DNA of 64,000 nt, from positions 312,501-376,500 of the forward strand of contig OY848917.1 of the NCBI GenBank assembly GCA_963693285.1, written 5' to 3'. Every line of letters starts with the position of its first letter. Position 1 is the stretch's first letter. The notes beneath the pieces were generated by a model. It searched no databases. It was not told the DNA's origin and saw only the letters and a program-made list of their open reading frames with translations. The DNA comes from Xestospongia muta (taxonomy: Eukaryota; Porifera; Demospongiae; Haplosclerida; Petrosiidae). A program made the translations under genes and the position numbers. Positions 1 to 11,410 of the stretch are shown here, piece by piece.

Positions 1-63
1 AATAAATAAAATAAAAATAAATAAAAAAAAATCATATATTTAGTAAGGATACTTGTCAGGTCC

Positions 64-650
64 GTCACACCTACCCACTAGCACAGACATCACAATTGAT
101 CTCCTGGGGACAACTGCTGTTCCTTAGAGATTGGTTAAGAAGTACTTGAATGGAGAAGACTTTCAGAGCTACTTCTGGACTCATGGTGGGTGGAGGAAAT
201 GAACACACTGTAACCAAACCAAAGAGGAGACCACTGTCATGGCTTATACACAGACATTTTAATATGTCTAGAGTGTTTTGCAACCTTAGCCTCTGTCATC
301 ACATCTAAACATCTGAATAAGGCACCCCACCTCTTTGCGTATGCCAGGATGATTGTCCGAGCCAGCAGGAATTTTGAGGGCCTGGCATGGGTCTCCTACG
401 ACACCAAATACATACATATATGTATATATATATATGCACATTCAGAGTTAGCAATCAAACATTTCAGCTTGTTTAGCTGTTCTATCTCCTATGCAGGCTC
501 ATATCGATATATGAAGGACCACCAAGCATTATGCTCAAGCCACTCGCCATACCCAATTGCACCGGAAATAGCACAGGTACAGTCACACCTTCAACCTTGT
601 CTGGGCCAATGGCACATATTGCTTGCTCACTACCCAAACTAACAGCTGCC
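64..650 (+). mobile_element. Decayed retroelement ORF fragment (gag-like)
   Basis: The best-preserved part lies at about 330-410 on the + strand and reads LFAYARMIVRAS followed by FEGLAWVSYD. This resembles a conserved segment found in gag-like ORFs of invertebrate retroelements (family recalled, not searched). Upstream, around 120-180, a frame reads LVKKYLNGEDF, which fits the preceding part of such ORFs, but stops and frame changes break it. A short run after an AT-rich interruption at 410-440 may continue the same ORF. No terminal repeats, reverse transcriptase or integrase are visible. It is a non-functional remnant. Confidence 0.5.
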
Positions 651-860
651 AGAATACATACTGGATGGCATTCAGCATGGCTTTCAGATTGGCTTTAACT
701 GAGGGAGCCTTCTCTGCTTGGGTCACCAGAATATCCCATCAGCATATGATCATCCAGTGATAGTGGATGAGTATGTTACCAGTGAACTCAGCAAAGGCCA
801 TTTAACTCATATGTTTCCATTAATAGAACAATTAAAATGAGACAATCATAATTTTACATG

Positions 861-1325
861 AATGTAAACGACAATATGATATTGAAGTGCATCAAATTAG
901 TGTGACTACTATTGTTATATTTATTATTAAAGTTGTTTAGATGTAGGTGTGTGTTTCCCGCACAACAATAAGACAATTTGTTCTTTTTAATACATTTCCT
1001 CTTATTGCTGGCTATTGAGACTTTGAATGTAAATGACAATATGATATTCAAGTGTGTCAAGTTAGTTCAACTACTAATGTTAGTTGTTTTGTGTTGGTGT
1101 GTCTTCCTTGCCCAGCAATATGATCATTGTTCATTTTTTTAGTATTTTTCCTCTTATTACTGGCTTTTGAGACTTTAAATGTAAACAACAAATTTCTAGT
1201 GTGTCAACTTAGTGCAAATATGATTGTTAGTTGTTTGTTGTGGGTGTGTCTTCCTCACCCAGCAATATTTGTTCATTTTTAAATACTTTTTCTCTTATTG
1301 CTGGCTATTGACACTTCGAATGTAA
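861..1325. repeat. Diverged tandem repeat, three units of about 140-165 bp
   Basis: The motif aatgtaaa followed by AT-rich sequence recurs at 861, 1026, 1178 and 1319, giving unit lengths of 165, 152 and 141. Each unit also carries a gtgtgtcttcc-like block and a cctcttattgctggcta-like block in the same order. No coding frame is conserved between units, so this is a tandem repeat and not repeated exons. Confidence 0.75.
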
Positions 1326-4114
1326 ACTGTTGTAATGATGTATATTACGAAATCACATTGAATGATTTTGTCACCTTTGTACATGACAAGCCATTATGAT
1401 TTTATATTTGCATATAATAATGTGAAGCTTGTCACTGTGAGGTTAACTTAAACTACCTGTTTCAACTCAGTAATAAAATTTATTTAATGCTTATAATAAG
1501 TAAATATTCTAGTGACTTCTGTATGTAGTTGGAAATGAATCTAACTTGGTTACAGATTGAACTTTGCAATCATCATGACCTTTAATTGGTAATGGAAATG
1601 CTAAATTTTACCATAAGACTCTTATGGTGTCTTAACTCATGATCAATGATTGACAAGTAAAATACCATAAGCCGTTAATTGTTTTATATTATACCAGTGA
1701 CAAAAGACTACAGTTTGGATAGCTACCTGATGGTTTATCATACTATAATAACTAAATGACCTTTAAGTATTAAAGGTTTGTTACTGGAGACTAATTGTCT
1801 GATAGTAAACATAGTAACCACTATCATAACTGCAAAGCCAGTAAACCATCTAAGATATCTGATGAGGAGGTAGTATGAATGCTAAAAGGAGTGGACCAAC
1901 CAATCTGAAGTTTTCCTACAATAAATTGATAGAGACAATGTATCATGTACTATACTATCTAAATGTAAATATACATAATTTATATAAAAAGTACATGTAC
2001 AAGTAATGAAATCAATTAATTACAATTATATTGTATTATATCATATACCAAGAATATTAACAAATTATACTTATGCTCATAGTTGGACCAAAGAGATAAT
2101 GCATTGCTTCATCACTATATTACTTTGTTTTCATAAGTAGTATAATATTAATCATTGGATAATATTCACCATTGATGAATCCTTAAGGTAGTTAATGCCA
2201 TCTATCTAAACTAGACACTAGGACCAAACAATAGCTCACATTATTGATGTGTTTTTATAATTGTTTAAACATCATTAGTTTACTTATATTATAAAAGATT
2301 AGACTATTGCAACACTATATGTGCAAAATTCTGCTTGAAACTATGTAATAACTAAGAAATCTACTAAAATTACATTGTTGTGCTAACCAAATGGATGGAT
2401 GCACAAGCAAATGGACAGATGGATGAACATGACCTGAAAACACTCCCTTCACATATAAATCATTACTGACTACCCACATCATAGTGCACCATCTAAGCAG
2501 CCACACACACAGGAGACAGCCATTGAAATTTAATGTACTTATCTTTGACTGGAGTAAACTGAGAAGTATCAATCTCAATTATTAGGAAGAAAAGTATCAT
2601 CAGGTAAGTAGAAGTAAACAGTAGTAGCTATTACTTTATTAGTGATATTAGTATACATAAGAGTTGTGTCAACTAAGAAAATGCCAATCATATTGGTATA
2701 AACAAATGTCCTCTTATATGTTAGTTACATGCATGGCTAGCCAATCTTTTAATCATATTAATGTAATTACACTGAGCTAGTTTCCCACAACATAGACCCA
2801 TTCACAAGTTGTAAAATCTAAACAATACACTAGCACCACAGCAATACAAAAATGATGCGTAAGCATGTTCAAATGGAGTAAGATACATATTTGTTAATAT
2901 GTGGGCATATTGGTATTAGTTAAATTCTCTTACTATATCAAGTAGACAATCTGACCTACTCTGTTATAACATCACGCCAAATAAAAAGCAGGCATTCTAA
3001 CTTATTTTCTTAATGACAATCGACTATCCCTAAGTACTATTATTCAATATAACATATCATTAGCATATAATGAAAGATAAAACATTTTTGAAGAGCATTT
3101 TCATGACTTAAATACTCTTAAAGCCTGTCTATCACACCCTATCTTGACAGTGATCAGGCCCAGTTTGATAGAAACAGTGGATGAGACTTGTTTCTAAATT
3201 ATGAAAAAAACCAATAAACTACCCAACTTATAAATATTATTATGTATGTATGGTAAACAATTGAAGAGTCTTCATTTTTATTTCTCAAGTTAACAACTGA
3301 CCAGCTATTACTAATAACAGTGTATTTAATACTTAATGGAGAGAAAATACTATACCTGATTGACAAGCTACAATCAAGGGTTGTATCAGCTTCCACTATG
3401 TTCTAGTGTTGATTGATCCACGCTTATACTTGTGTTGTTGGTATGTATCATTGAGTTGGTAAACTTGATGCATTAGATAGGGTCAGGTGTTGTCATGATA
3501 TGGTGTTGATCTCAGAGCTAAAACACTAAAGAGGAAAGACAAAAGGAAAAGTCAGGATTATTATTGTAAAACAGAACATTAGTATAATTTGTCAAGTTGA
3601 ATATTTATAATAACATGGCATTTTATAATTTGAGTATTTATGACAACTGCCTGTATATTGACATGTACAATTAATATGTTATTACATATATTGCTCACTT
3701 TGTGATATAAGTTATATAGTAAAATGTAGATGTCAGCAGCTATTAGAATGAATACAGGAATAACCTATACAGGAAGAATAGAGCATAGGTCAATTGATCT
3801 TTTTAATTAATACATATTATCAAAACACGCAATGAAGAGCAGCTTTATGATGTTTATGGTAATTAACATTTGCCTTATATGGCTATTTGTATATATAACT
3901 ACCAACATAATTTCCCCTTTGGATGACAGAAGCTTCACAACTGTATTCGTTATAACAGCTGTATGTACAGATAAAGTTAGTATTGACAAACTCTTCTTTT
4001 AATATAGGACAAGAAAAGCAACTGCAGTAACTCTATACTTACAAGTTAACTTTAACAAAGTAAGGAATAAATTATTACAGTAATTACAGTAGGATATCAT
4101 TATCTGTTTGTTAG
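1326..4114. other. AT-rich intergenic stretch without a recognisable gene
   Basis: All ORFs are short and have no recognisable protein character. The segment near 1890-1960 is similar to one near 20090-20150, so at least part is dispersed repeat. A short simple repeat of ggatgg/ggacagatgg type lies at 2391-2425. The segment 4012-4110 is repeated near 21340-21440, and both precede, or once preceded, leader exons of the small-gene family. Confidence 0.5.
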
Positions 4115-4843
4115 CCATCAACAACCAGTACAGACATAGCATCTGATAATTACTCAACATCTGACAAACTACTGAACAACATGGTTAGTATATAATATAG
4201 TATGTATACACAGTAACTTATATGAGAGTTTACTATTAGTGATATGGGTTGGTACATACTGTAGTATATTTACTAGCACAGTAAACAATAACTTTATGAT
4301 CAAGAGTTACAGTGGAAAGTGAAAAGACTATTTAACTTGAGTTTAACCAGAAAAGTATAAGAAACATATAAACTTAGAACTTGTAATGACAAAAGTAATT
4401 GACTATATAATAGTTGTACTTTAATGACGAATAGCAAGTTGTAGTAAAAGATGATATAGACAGTTATATCTTATTATCCAGCAGATAACCAGAAAATGTA
4501 TAGCTAATAGTAATAATGATAGTAATTGAATGAAGCAGACAGATGAACTTATTATAATTTTATGTCAAATGTTAATCATTTGCAATAACCAATACAGTAC
4601 ATAGTATGAGCTGTTGAGGTTATTATTATAGTACATAATATGAGCTGCTGAAGCCAATCCTATGTTCCATTTTGCTATAACCAAACAAGATTTGTCTCTT
4701 TACAGGAAATCATTTGTATCATAGTTATAGTGGTATCATTTACTGATCTGTTCATCATCCTATATTATATCAATGAAGAGGATCTTCAATTACCAGTTGA
4801 AGCTGTTGATAATGGACTAAATAATACTGAACTAGTTGTATAA
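4115..4843 (+). CDS. Small spliced gene, about 46-residue one-segment hydrophobic protein (short member of the family)
   Basis: The leader exon is 4115-4183 (acceptor ttgttag) and ends with ATG at 4181-4183, directly followed by donor gttagt. After an intron of 522 bp, acceptor tttacag precedes an exon at 4706-4843 that is open for 45 codons to TAA. The predicted protein has a strongly hydrophobic stretch (EIICIIVIVVS, then LFIILYYI), followed by an acidic tail containing EEDLQL, DNGL and a final ELVV. The tail resembles the ends of the three larger family members at 10.2, 15.7 and 28.8 kb (DD.L...., NGLEKAELVV). The design, with the start codon as the last leader-exon codon, is the same as theirs. 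The fold and function are unknown. It could be a one-pass membrane peptide. The exon pairing is inferred and needs RNA. Confidence 0.5.
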
Positions 4844-5696
4844 TATTATATGTTTTATTGTTAATGCTCTACTGAAAAGATTTGTTATTTACTGTTACAT
4901 AACTACCAGTACAGACAACTATTAACAACTACTTAATATCTAAGAATCTACTGAACAATATGATACTTTATATAATTATAGTAACATTACCGACATGAAA
5001 TATAAATAATAAATCTAGTATATACACTGATAGCTGAAGCTATTGTAATGATTTCAATTCAACAAGGTGAACCTTCACAGAGAGCTAAGGTTATTTAATG
5101 AATCAAACAAGGTAAAACTCTCTATGGCTTCACAAATAGCTGAGGTTGATTTGGAATTCCCATGGCCAAGCACTTATATACTACACTTGGGAGTTTGTAT
5201 ATCAGATATTATACTGAGGATATAATAAAGATCTATGGATAACTATACCACTTCAAAGCTCTGACCATTAAAAGTGTCTTAAGTATTCCAATAACTAACT
5301 GCCATACAGGGCAAGCATATTAGTATTATTTCAATAAATATGTACCTAGTAGCTATGTTCAAGATTATAACAACATGTTTGTGATTCTTGATTTTATAGA
5401 TAGACCTGAGATAAGATTTTGAAAAACACTATTTTCTTAAATTGCTGTCCATGAAGTATTTAACGAAATATTTTTAAAAATTTAAGTTTGTGGGTAAAAT
5501 CAAGATACAAAAGTTACAATTATACAATCTGTGTATGTTAATTTAGCCTCATAGATATTTGATGTTTACTTAAAAAGGATTAAATGAATTACAATACTAA
5601 AGTGGTTGTTCTAGGTTCAATTCTCAGAGCAGCTACATGTACAGTAAGAGGGAACTAATGTTAATTTACTAACTAACTATAGATATGCTATTATAG
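4844..5696. other. Intergenic, with a degenerate second leader-exon copy
   Basis: 4895-4965 resembles the leader exon at 4115-4183 (accagtacagac, then ctactgaacaat) but lacks a GT donor after its ATG, so it looks like a decayed duplicate. Around 5065-5160 a short local duplication repeats a ttcaca(g/a)a.agct.aggtt pattern. No convincing gene was seen. Confidence 0.4.
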
Positions 5697-5813
5697 ATAT
5701 TATTGACTAAACATTTGGCTCAAACTGAAGCTCTTATGAGAGGAAAAACAACAGAGAAGGCTAAGGCAGAGCTTCAAAAAAGAGTGTGTCAGAAGAGAGG
5801 CCAAAAGCTATAG
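5697..5813 (+). CDS. Candidate terminal coding exon, lysine- and glutamine-rich tail
   Basis: An acceptor (gctattatag) is followed by 38 open codons and a TAG at 5811. A stop lies in the same frame just before the acceptor, so the exon needs splicing to be used. The peptide has a soluble, helix-like composition (TKHLAQTEALMRGKTTEKAK, then AELQKRVCQKRGQKL) that stands out from the surrounding low-complexity translations. No upstream partner exon could be identified and no family is recognised. It may be the end of an unannotated gene or a relic of one. Confidence 0.3.
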   Translation: MLLTKHLAQTEALMRGKTTEKAKAELQKRVCQKRGQKL

Positions 5814-8290
5814 TACAATACAAATTAAGGACTACAAAATAAACTATATGTAACAATATGAAATAATAATGAATTGATTTTTTTTCTTAGGTATTTGAAG
5901 GTAACAAACCTACAAACTCAATTGTTCTATAAAAGACTGCTAATTATAGTAAGAACATTAAGTTCAAACATATAACTGATAAACAAATTCTGTAATTCAT
6001 GACTTGTAGCTTTAACTACATTGATTAACATGGTCTCATTCTTGTAAAGTAATTTGATATGTGACATCATAAATATTTATAAGAAACCATAGATTTTGTG
6101 TACTCAACTAACTTCCCACAGGAAGGCAATGTGGTTTGTTATCATTACTATTCTGACATACTGATACATGAACAGCTGCTATATCTAATAACATCACAAA
6201 GGTACTTGTTAATAGAAAGATTGTGGGTATGGGATCATCTTGGAATTATCAAACAACCTCTTTCTATATGCCAAACATTATCCTTGTATTAATAAACAGC
6301 AGGTACATGTACATTACAATAAGGTGGTAGGCACATCAGTGAATTTTGTACTGTGATATTATTCACAACATTATTCATCAAACAAAGCTTTATTACAAGT
6401 CCATAGATTAAATGTATATGAAGACTTCTCTTGGTAGGAAAGATATAATATGAGCTTCACTAATTACATAATACTGCTGTATTACTATGTCATGTTATGT
6501 TTCTCATACACATTACTACAGTAAGTACTACAATGACAGTTAACATTGATGTCTATTAATGATATCCGGGCAGACTTAATATTATTGAATTGTGTTGATC
6601 TAAGAACAAAAACAACCCATAAACTGAAAAAATACAAATTCATGTTATGTATAAGGCAATAACACATCCATATTTTGTGAGTACATAACAGTCAATGATT
6701 TCCTGTCAATCACTTATTCAAGGCCTAAAGTAATCCATATATTACTGTTTACAATAACTACAATGTAGTGGTTGCTACTATGAAGAATTGACTAATTAAA
6801 TAAATATCACCTAAAAGTTAACCTAAAGATTCAATTAATGTCAATGTTACTTTTGCAGATATACATGTACAGAATCAATAGAATACACACTAGTAAAATC
6901 TTCAATCCCATTAGATTTGTGTCTACTACAAACAGAAGTCAGTAGAATGTACACTTAGTACTGCGTATAGTTTTAGTATAGGATGGTCTTTATTAATGTA
7001 TGTTCTAAGTAGATTTGACAATGTGTGAAATAAATGACTTTTGTCTGTAAAATATCTTTCTTTTTGTAATGATATCACAGATGCTTCAGACATGTTATAG
7101 TAGATTGTCATTCTGCTAATGTAACTATTACTATAAAAAGGATATGTACATGTAATTATTATGTTACAAGTCTATATGCACATGTGTACAATAGCCATTA
7201 GCAGGTTGTCATGGGAGTCCTCAATACAAACAACTGAAACACTTGTGGAAGTAAAGCTAGAACCATAACATAGTGTAAAAAGTAATGAAGAACTGAAAAC
7301 AATACTGTTATAAATACAATTAATCTTGGCATAATATTTTATAACTAATTATATTGCCTGAGGTAATAAAAAAATTATTTTGTCCTTTTATTTCATGTCA
7401 GTATAAATAATTAGGTGTAGACTCAGCATTCATGTTACTTGTGTTTTTCACGCTGATCACACTAATAGTGCTAATATAAGTAGGTAGTATAGGCAAGTTT
7501 ATCAAATTACACTAGAAGTTTGAACTATATGTGTGTCATAGCACATACCACATGTGGATATGAGGTACAATAAAATACTTTAGTGTGATTCATTAATACA
7601 AACAGTAGTCACAAAGTCAATTATTGCTTAACTTATAATTATATCTAATGCAAATGGAAACAGAGTACATAAAATACAATATGTATAATACATAAAGACA
7701 ATGGAAATACTTTGGTGACGTTAGTGTGATTCATTAATGCAAACAGGGATTACCAATTCAAATATTGTTTAATCTATTATATACACCTAATAAGATTTTT
7801 GTGTTTATATCAAACCAATACACAGTGTCCAATAAGCAAATATATAGACAACTATCTAATTTCATTGAAAATTTGTATGACATCATTGATGTCAGGAGGA
7901 TTCAGTCATTTTGTCATGGTTACTGAATAGCATATTTTGTTGATATACATGTAAGTGGTTAGACTTCCATAACTTGAAAACAAATAATCATGTTGGATGT
8001 CTTCTTTACTAATCAATAACAATAAATAGAATATTTCATATATATAGTTACAAAAACCACAACAGCACTACAACCACACCTTACTGACAAGAATGTTCTG
8101 TTGAAAACTAAGAAAACTCTACATTAATAGAAAACACACACTAACCAAAAGCAGAATAGCTACTACTATATGTAAGACAATAATTATTGCATAATCATGT
8201 ACTTAAAAACCTATACATGTACATTTATAACAATATATAAAAACATACAGATACATGTACATTGTCATAATTAATTGATAGTCTATAGAT

Positions 8291-8323
<33 letters not shown>

Positions 8324-8564
8324 TTTACACACACTCGTCATAGTAACTAATGTATAAAAAGTATTACTCACTTATGACATATAATTTTAAGTTTCTACAT
8401 ACAGAGTGAGATTTTAAAGGGTAGAATATAAATTACAGTTATTACACATTGTTATTAAAGTAAAATACTTATAAAAACTTTTCATGAGTTGGTAAGCCTT
8501 ATATCTAATGAAGAGATTGTATAAGAAATCACCTGCCACATAATTATATTTGTACATAGTCATA
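5814..8564. other. AT-rich intergenic stretch; nothing coding recognised
   Basis: Only short ORFs of biased composition are present. A (TAT)n microsatellite runs from about 8292 to 8321. A splice-like acceptor at 6111-6120 opens a 57-codon frame to 6292, but no donor partner or family resemblance supports it. Confidence 0.4.
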
Positions 8565-8674
8565 GTTGAGGCTTCACAAATGTCACAATTGAGGCTTCAC
8601 AAATGTCATAATTGAGGCTTCACAAATGTCATAGTTAAAGCTTTACAATTGCACAATTGAGGCTTCATAAATGT
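8565..8674 (+). repeat. Promoter-proximal tandem repeat, about 25 bp, four to five copies
   Basis: The unit is approximately tgaggcttcacaaatgtca, repeated with small changes at about 8567, 8591, 8613, 8635 (mutated) and 8657. The array ends some 20 bp upstream of a TATATAAG box that precedes the first small gene. The placement suggests clustered binding sites for one factor. This is inference. Confidence 0.7.
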
Positions 8675-8694
8675 AAACACATCCGGCTTGCTAG

Positions 8695-8702
8695 TATATA
8701 AG
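8695..8702 (+). promoter_or_regulatory. TATA box of the first small gene
   Basis: TATATAAG lies about 30 bp upstream of a short presumed first exon that ends with donor aag|gtaataag at 8769/8770. The same octamer occurs at 24081 in another promoter-like stretch. Confidence 0.5.
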
Positions 8703-8840
8703 AAGTGATCAACTAGTATTGTTGACAGTAGTCAGGCAATACTATATATATTTTCTAATTTATTTCAAGGTAATAAGATATAATCATATATTGCTATTGT
8801 AATCATAACTGTTAATATCAATGTCTTTTAAATTTAATAG

Positions 8841-10217
8841 AGAGTTCCACTAAATCAACTAGCAGTGAGCTACTAAGAAATATCTTATTTCAACAACTGA
8901 ATACAACTGGATATATAATGGTAAGCCAAACTATAATATAATAACTCCTCTAAGTTAAGTGTTATGAGAACAGATTGTCAGTGTCTGTAGTCAAGCATTA
9001 CAAGAATATATATTTATAAACCAAATGACAGTATTGAGGGTCATAAAAAAGCTGAAAAGAGGAGAAAAAATAGCTTGCTAATGCCGCGTAGCAAAGTGTT
9101 AGATAACAGATAACTACAAATTTTAAAATCTGTTTAAGATAAAAGTTTAATTCAATATCAAAACCTTGTACTAACTAATAATACAAATGACTTCATATGT
9201 ATATGTCCACTCTCCAGACTATATAGATGTTTCATGTTGACATTTATAGACACAACTAGTACTAGTAGTATATGTTATATCTTTCCTTAAGTCCATTAAC
9301 TAGATATTGAAAATAGCTGATTATTATAGTACTGCAATGTCAAATTATTAGTTGAAAACAACAGTGTATCTAAAGAAGGCCTGGGTTCAAATTTTATCTT
9401 AGTCTTTCCATGACATGAGAAAAGAGAATAAATTTAATGATATCATTATAATTAATAATATGGCACAGAAAATATTGCTATTACTTATGTAGTGGCCACG
9501 TTATAATTACAGGTTTGTCCAGTGATTACATGTACAATCTTAACACTTTGTAATTAACTGTCTTACTCCTGTAATCCTGAGCATCCACAGTAAATTTGAT
9601 GGCAAATCTCTCAAGTTCGAACTTGCTAATATCTATATCAGGTAGGCGTCGGCTCTGACAAAGAAGCAGCGACAGTTGATCATCTTAAATAGACTGTCAG
9701 ACTCAAGATTAAACTTAGTTCTTCCCAGATTTCTCTTTAAACGCAATTTTAAGTACACAACTAAGCACCGTCTTCATCACATATCAGTGGTATTTCTATA
9801 ATATAAACTGAGCATGCTCAGTAGAAAACAAGCATGTTAGGATAGCTACACGATTACTTAAAGTTTATGCGTTGAAAACGACTTCATTTTGTTCATTACA
9901 GGCTGATATAAAGATTATAATTGTCACTGGAGTATCTCCCTTTATATCTGTATTCACCACACATGTTAATGATGAAAACACTTCAGCATTAGAGGTAAGG
10001 AAGTATAGTTTTCCTATTCATTTTAATACTGAAGTTTATGCATCGAAAATCACTTCATATGGTTTCATTACAGGGTGATTTAAGGGTCACAATCATCACA
10101 AAAATATCTTCCTTCATTTCTGTGTCTGTTATACTATATATTAATGATGACATCCTGTACACTACTGGAATACAGGCACAAGAAAATGGACTTGAAAAAG
10201 CTGAACTAGTTGTATAA
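8841..10217 (+). CDS. Small multi-exon gene 1: 79-residue protein with two repeated hydrophobic exons
   Basis: The leader exon 8841-8920 follows acceptor aatttaatag and ends in ATG (8918-8920) just before donor gtaagcc. Exon 9902-9994 (31 codons, phase 0 at both ends) starts ADIKIIIVTGVSPFISVF. The terminal exon 10074-10217 (47 codons plus TAA) starts GDLRVTIITKISSFISV and ends NGLEKAELVV. The two exons are clearly repeats of one module: (A/G)D, alternating beta-branched hydrophobics, SxFISV, and ND(D/E). No signal peptide or known domain is visible. The modules could be membrane-spanning or beta-structured. The very long first intron (8921-9901) carries a block conserved in the paralogues. 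The gene is supported by three independent paralogues with the same exon phases and frames, but not by any recognised family. Confidence 0.65.
9600..9865 (+). repeat. Conserved block before the first repeat exon (copy 1 of 3)
   Basis: About 250 bp are shared with 15110-15335 and 28040-28270. All three contain cagatttctctt, a cgtcttcatca or catcttcatca stretch, cagt(g/a)gtatttct, and a central gcatgctcagta palindromic site. Each lies immediately upstream of a first repeat exon. The block is non-coding in all frames. It may be an intronic enhancer or an alternative promoter. Confidence 0.6.
9810..9839 (+). promoter_or_regulatory. p53-family-type response element (two half-sites, 10-bp spacer)
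   Basis: GAGCATGCTC at 9810-9819 fits the RRRCWWGYYY half-site exactly. AAGCATGTTA at 9830-9839 fits in nine of ten positions, after a 10-bp spacer. The first half-site is the core of a perfect 16-bp palindrome. The same arrangement and spacing occur in gene 2. Binding is inferred from the consensus only. Confidence 0.45.
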
Positions 10218-10732
10218 TATTACAGTATGTGTGACATGGACTTTTTTATTTTGTTTTTCATTGAGTGTTAATTTTTAAACAAAATATTAGTATATACTAA
10301 TGTAATACTAAGTGTGTCAGTTGTTAATAAGTTAATAAGAAGCCACACCCTTGGTTAAACACGCCCATGGCTCGTTAATGAATGACTGAATTGAATTAAT
10401 AATATAATTTCTATTGATACACTAAGATGATAAAATATTCAAACAATGAAACCAATTGCTGAGGGGACATGATACAAGATGATATGTAACAAGTACATTA
10501 GCTTAATTTATTATATTGTTTGTGTCATGAGACACTTTAGCAAAATAACGAAACATAATTAAAGCAAAAGGATGAGGAGTCTTTGAATTAAGGAGATCAT
10601 AATTGAATAGATGAGTGCAAAAGATAAAATGATGGGAACATTTCTTGTAAAGTCATAAAACATTAAAACATTAATCATCACAAACAATAGTATATATTTT
10701 TTATCCAAGTACTTGTGATTAAAGTTGTATGT

Positions 10733-10872
10733 CTACACTATAAATGAATGTAATAGCCATGATGCTAAGAATCTATCAAGTGCTGATATAGCTTGTCCAG
10801 TAATAGGTCCTGTAGTCGCTTCATTAACAATAACATCACAAAATGGACGAACTACATCAACTACATCAACTC
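10733..10872 (-). pseudogene. GBF1-like (Arf guanine-exchange factor) exon relic, antisense
   Basis: Read on the - strand after an acceptor (tctattattatag), the frame gives VVRPFCDVIVNEATTGPITG, then QAISALDRFLASWLL and a stop. The TTGPITG core followed by an A-[LI]-[ST]-x-[VL]-x-[KR]-FL pattern matches the N-terminal (DCB) region of GBF1/BIG-type Arf-GEFs, recalled from the vertebrate protein. Only one exon is present and no other GBF1 exon was recognised nearby, so it is a captured or duplicated fragment. Two weaker copies occur at 16982 and 29160. Confidence 0.6.
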
Positions 10873-11263
10873 CTATAATAATAGACAAATTATAATCATT
10901 ATTAAATATTGTAAAACATGCATAATTATATGTATTATACATGTAGTAATCTTATAACATAAAATTATTAAATATACTTCAGTTACATACTGTAGTGTAT
11001 GTAATTGCTCAGTACACAGTAACTATATGATCACTATTAGTTATTGAAGAAACTGAAACATGAGCTTAAGCAGAAATATGAGAACATTAACTATAAAACA
11101 ACAGTATTTACTGATAGTAGATCAAATAAAACAGATAGCTGAAGTTTTAATTATAGTGCACAATATAAACTGATCATGATGAAGCCATAGGGGACCATGT
11201 CATGTCCCACCTTAAATGGTTAACATAACAAGGATATGTTCATCAATATATGCATCATTACAG

Positions 11264-11410
11264 GAAAACATCTGTATCATAGTTATTGCTAATAGTCTAT
11301 TGTGATACCATTTTCGACCTGTTCATCCTATAATATATCAATGAAGAGGATCTTCAATTACCAGTTGAAGCTGTCAATAATGACTAAATAATACTGAACT
11401 AGTTATCTAA
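11264..11410 (+). pseudogene. Broken copy of the short small-gene family exon
   Basis: After acceptor atcattacag this exon aligns with 4706-4843 nearly throughout at the nucleotide level (ENICIIVI, then EEDLQLPVEAV in a shifted frame). It has a TGA in the first frame and later length changes, so the reading frame is destroyed. The upstream 10975-11100 is similar to 4245-4400, the intron of the intact copy, which shows the whole region was duplicated. Confidence 0.6.

Noticed and set aside
2315..2578. 87-codon - strand ORF
   Set aside because: No splice support, family resemblance or paralogue; composition compatible with chance.
5610..5640. ggttcaattctc tRNA T-arm-like sequence
   Set aside because: No A box, acceptor stem or anticodon arm could be drawn around it.
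8292..8321. (TAT)n tract considered as part of a CRISPR-like or satellite array
   Set aside because: Simple trinucleotide microsatellite without spacers.
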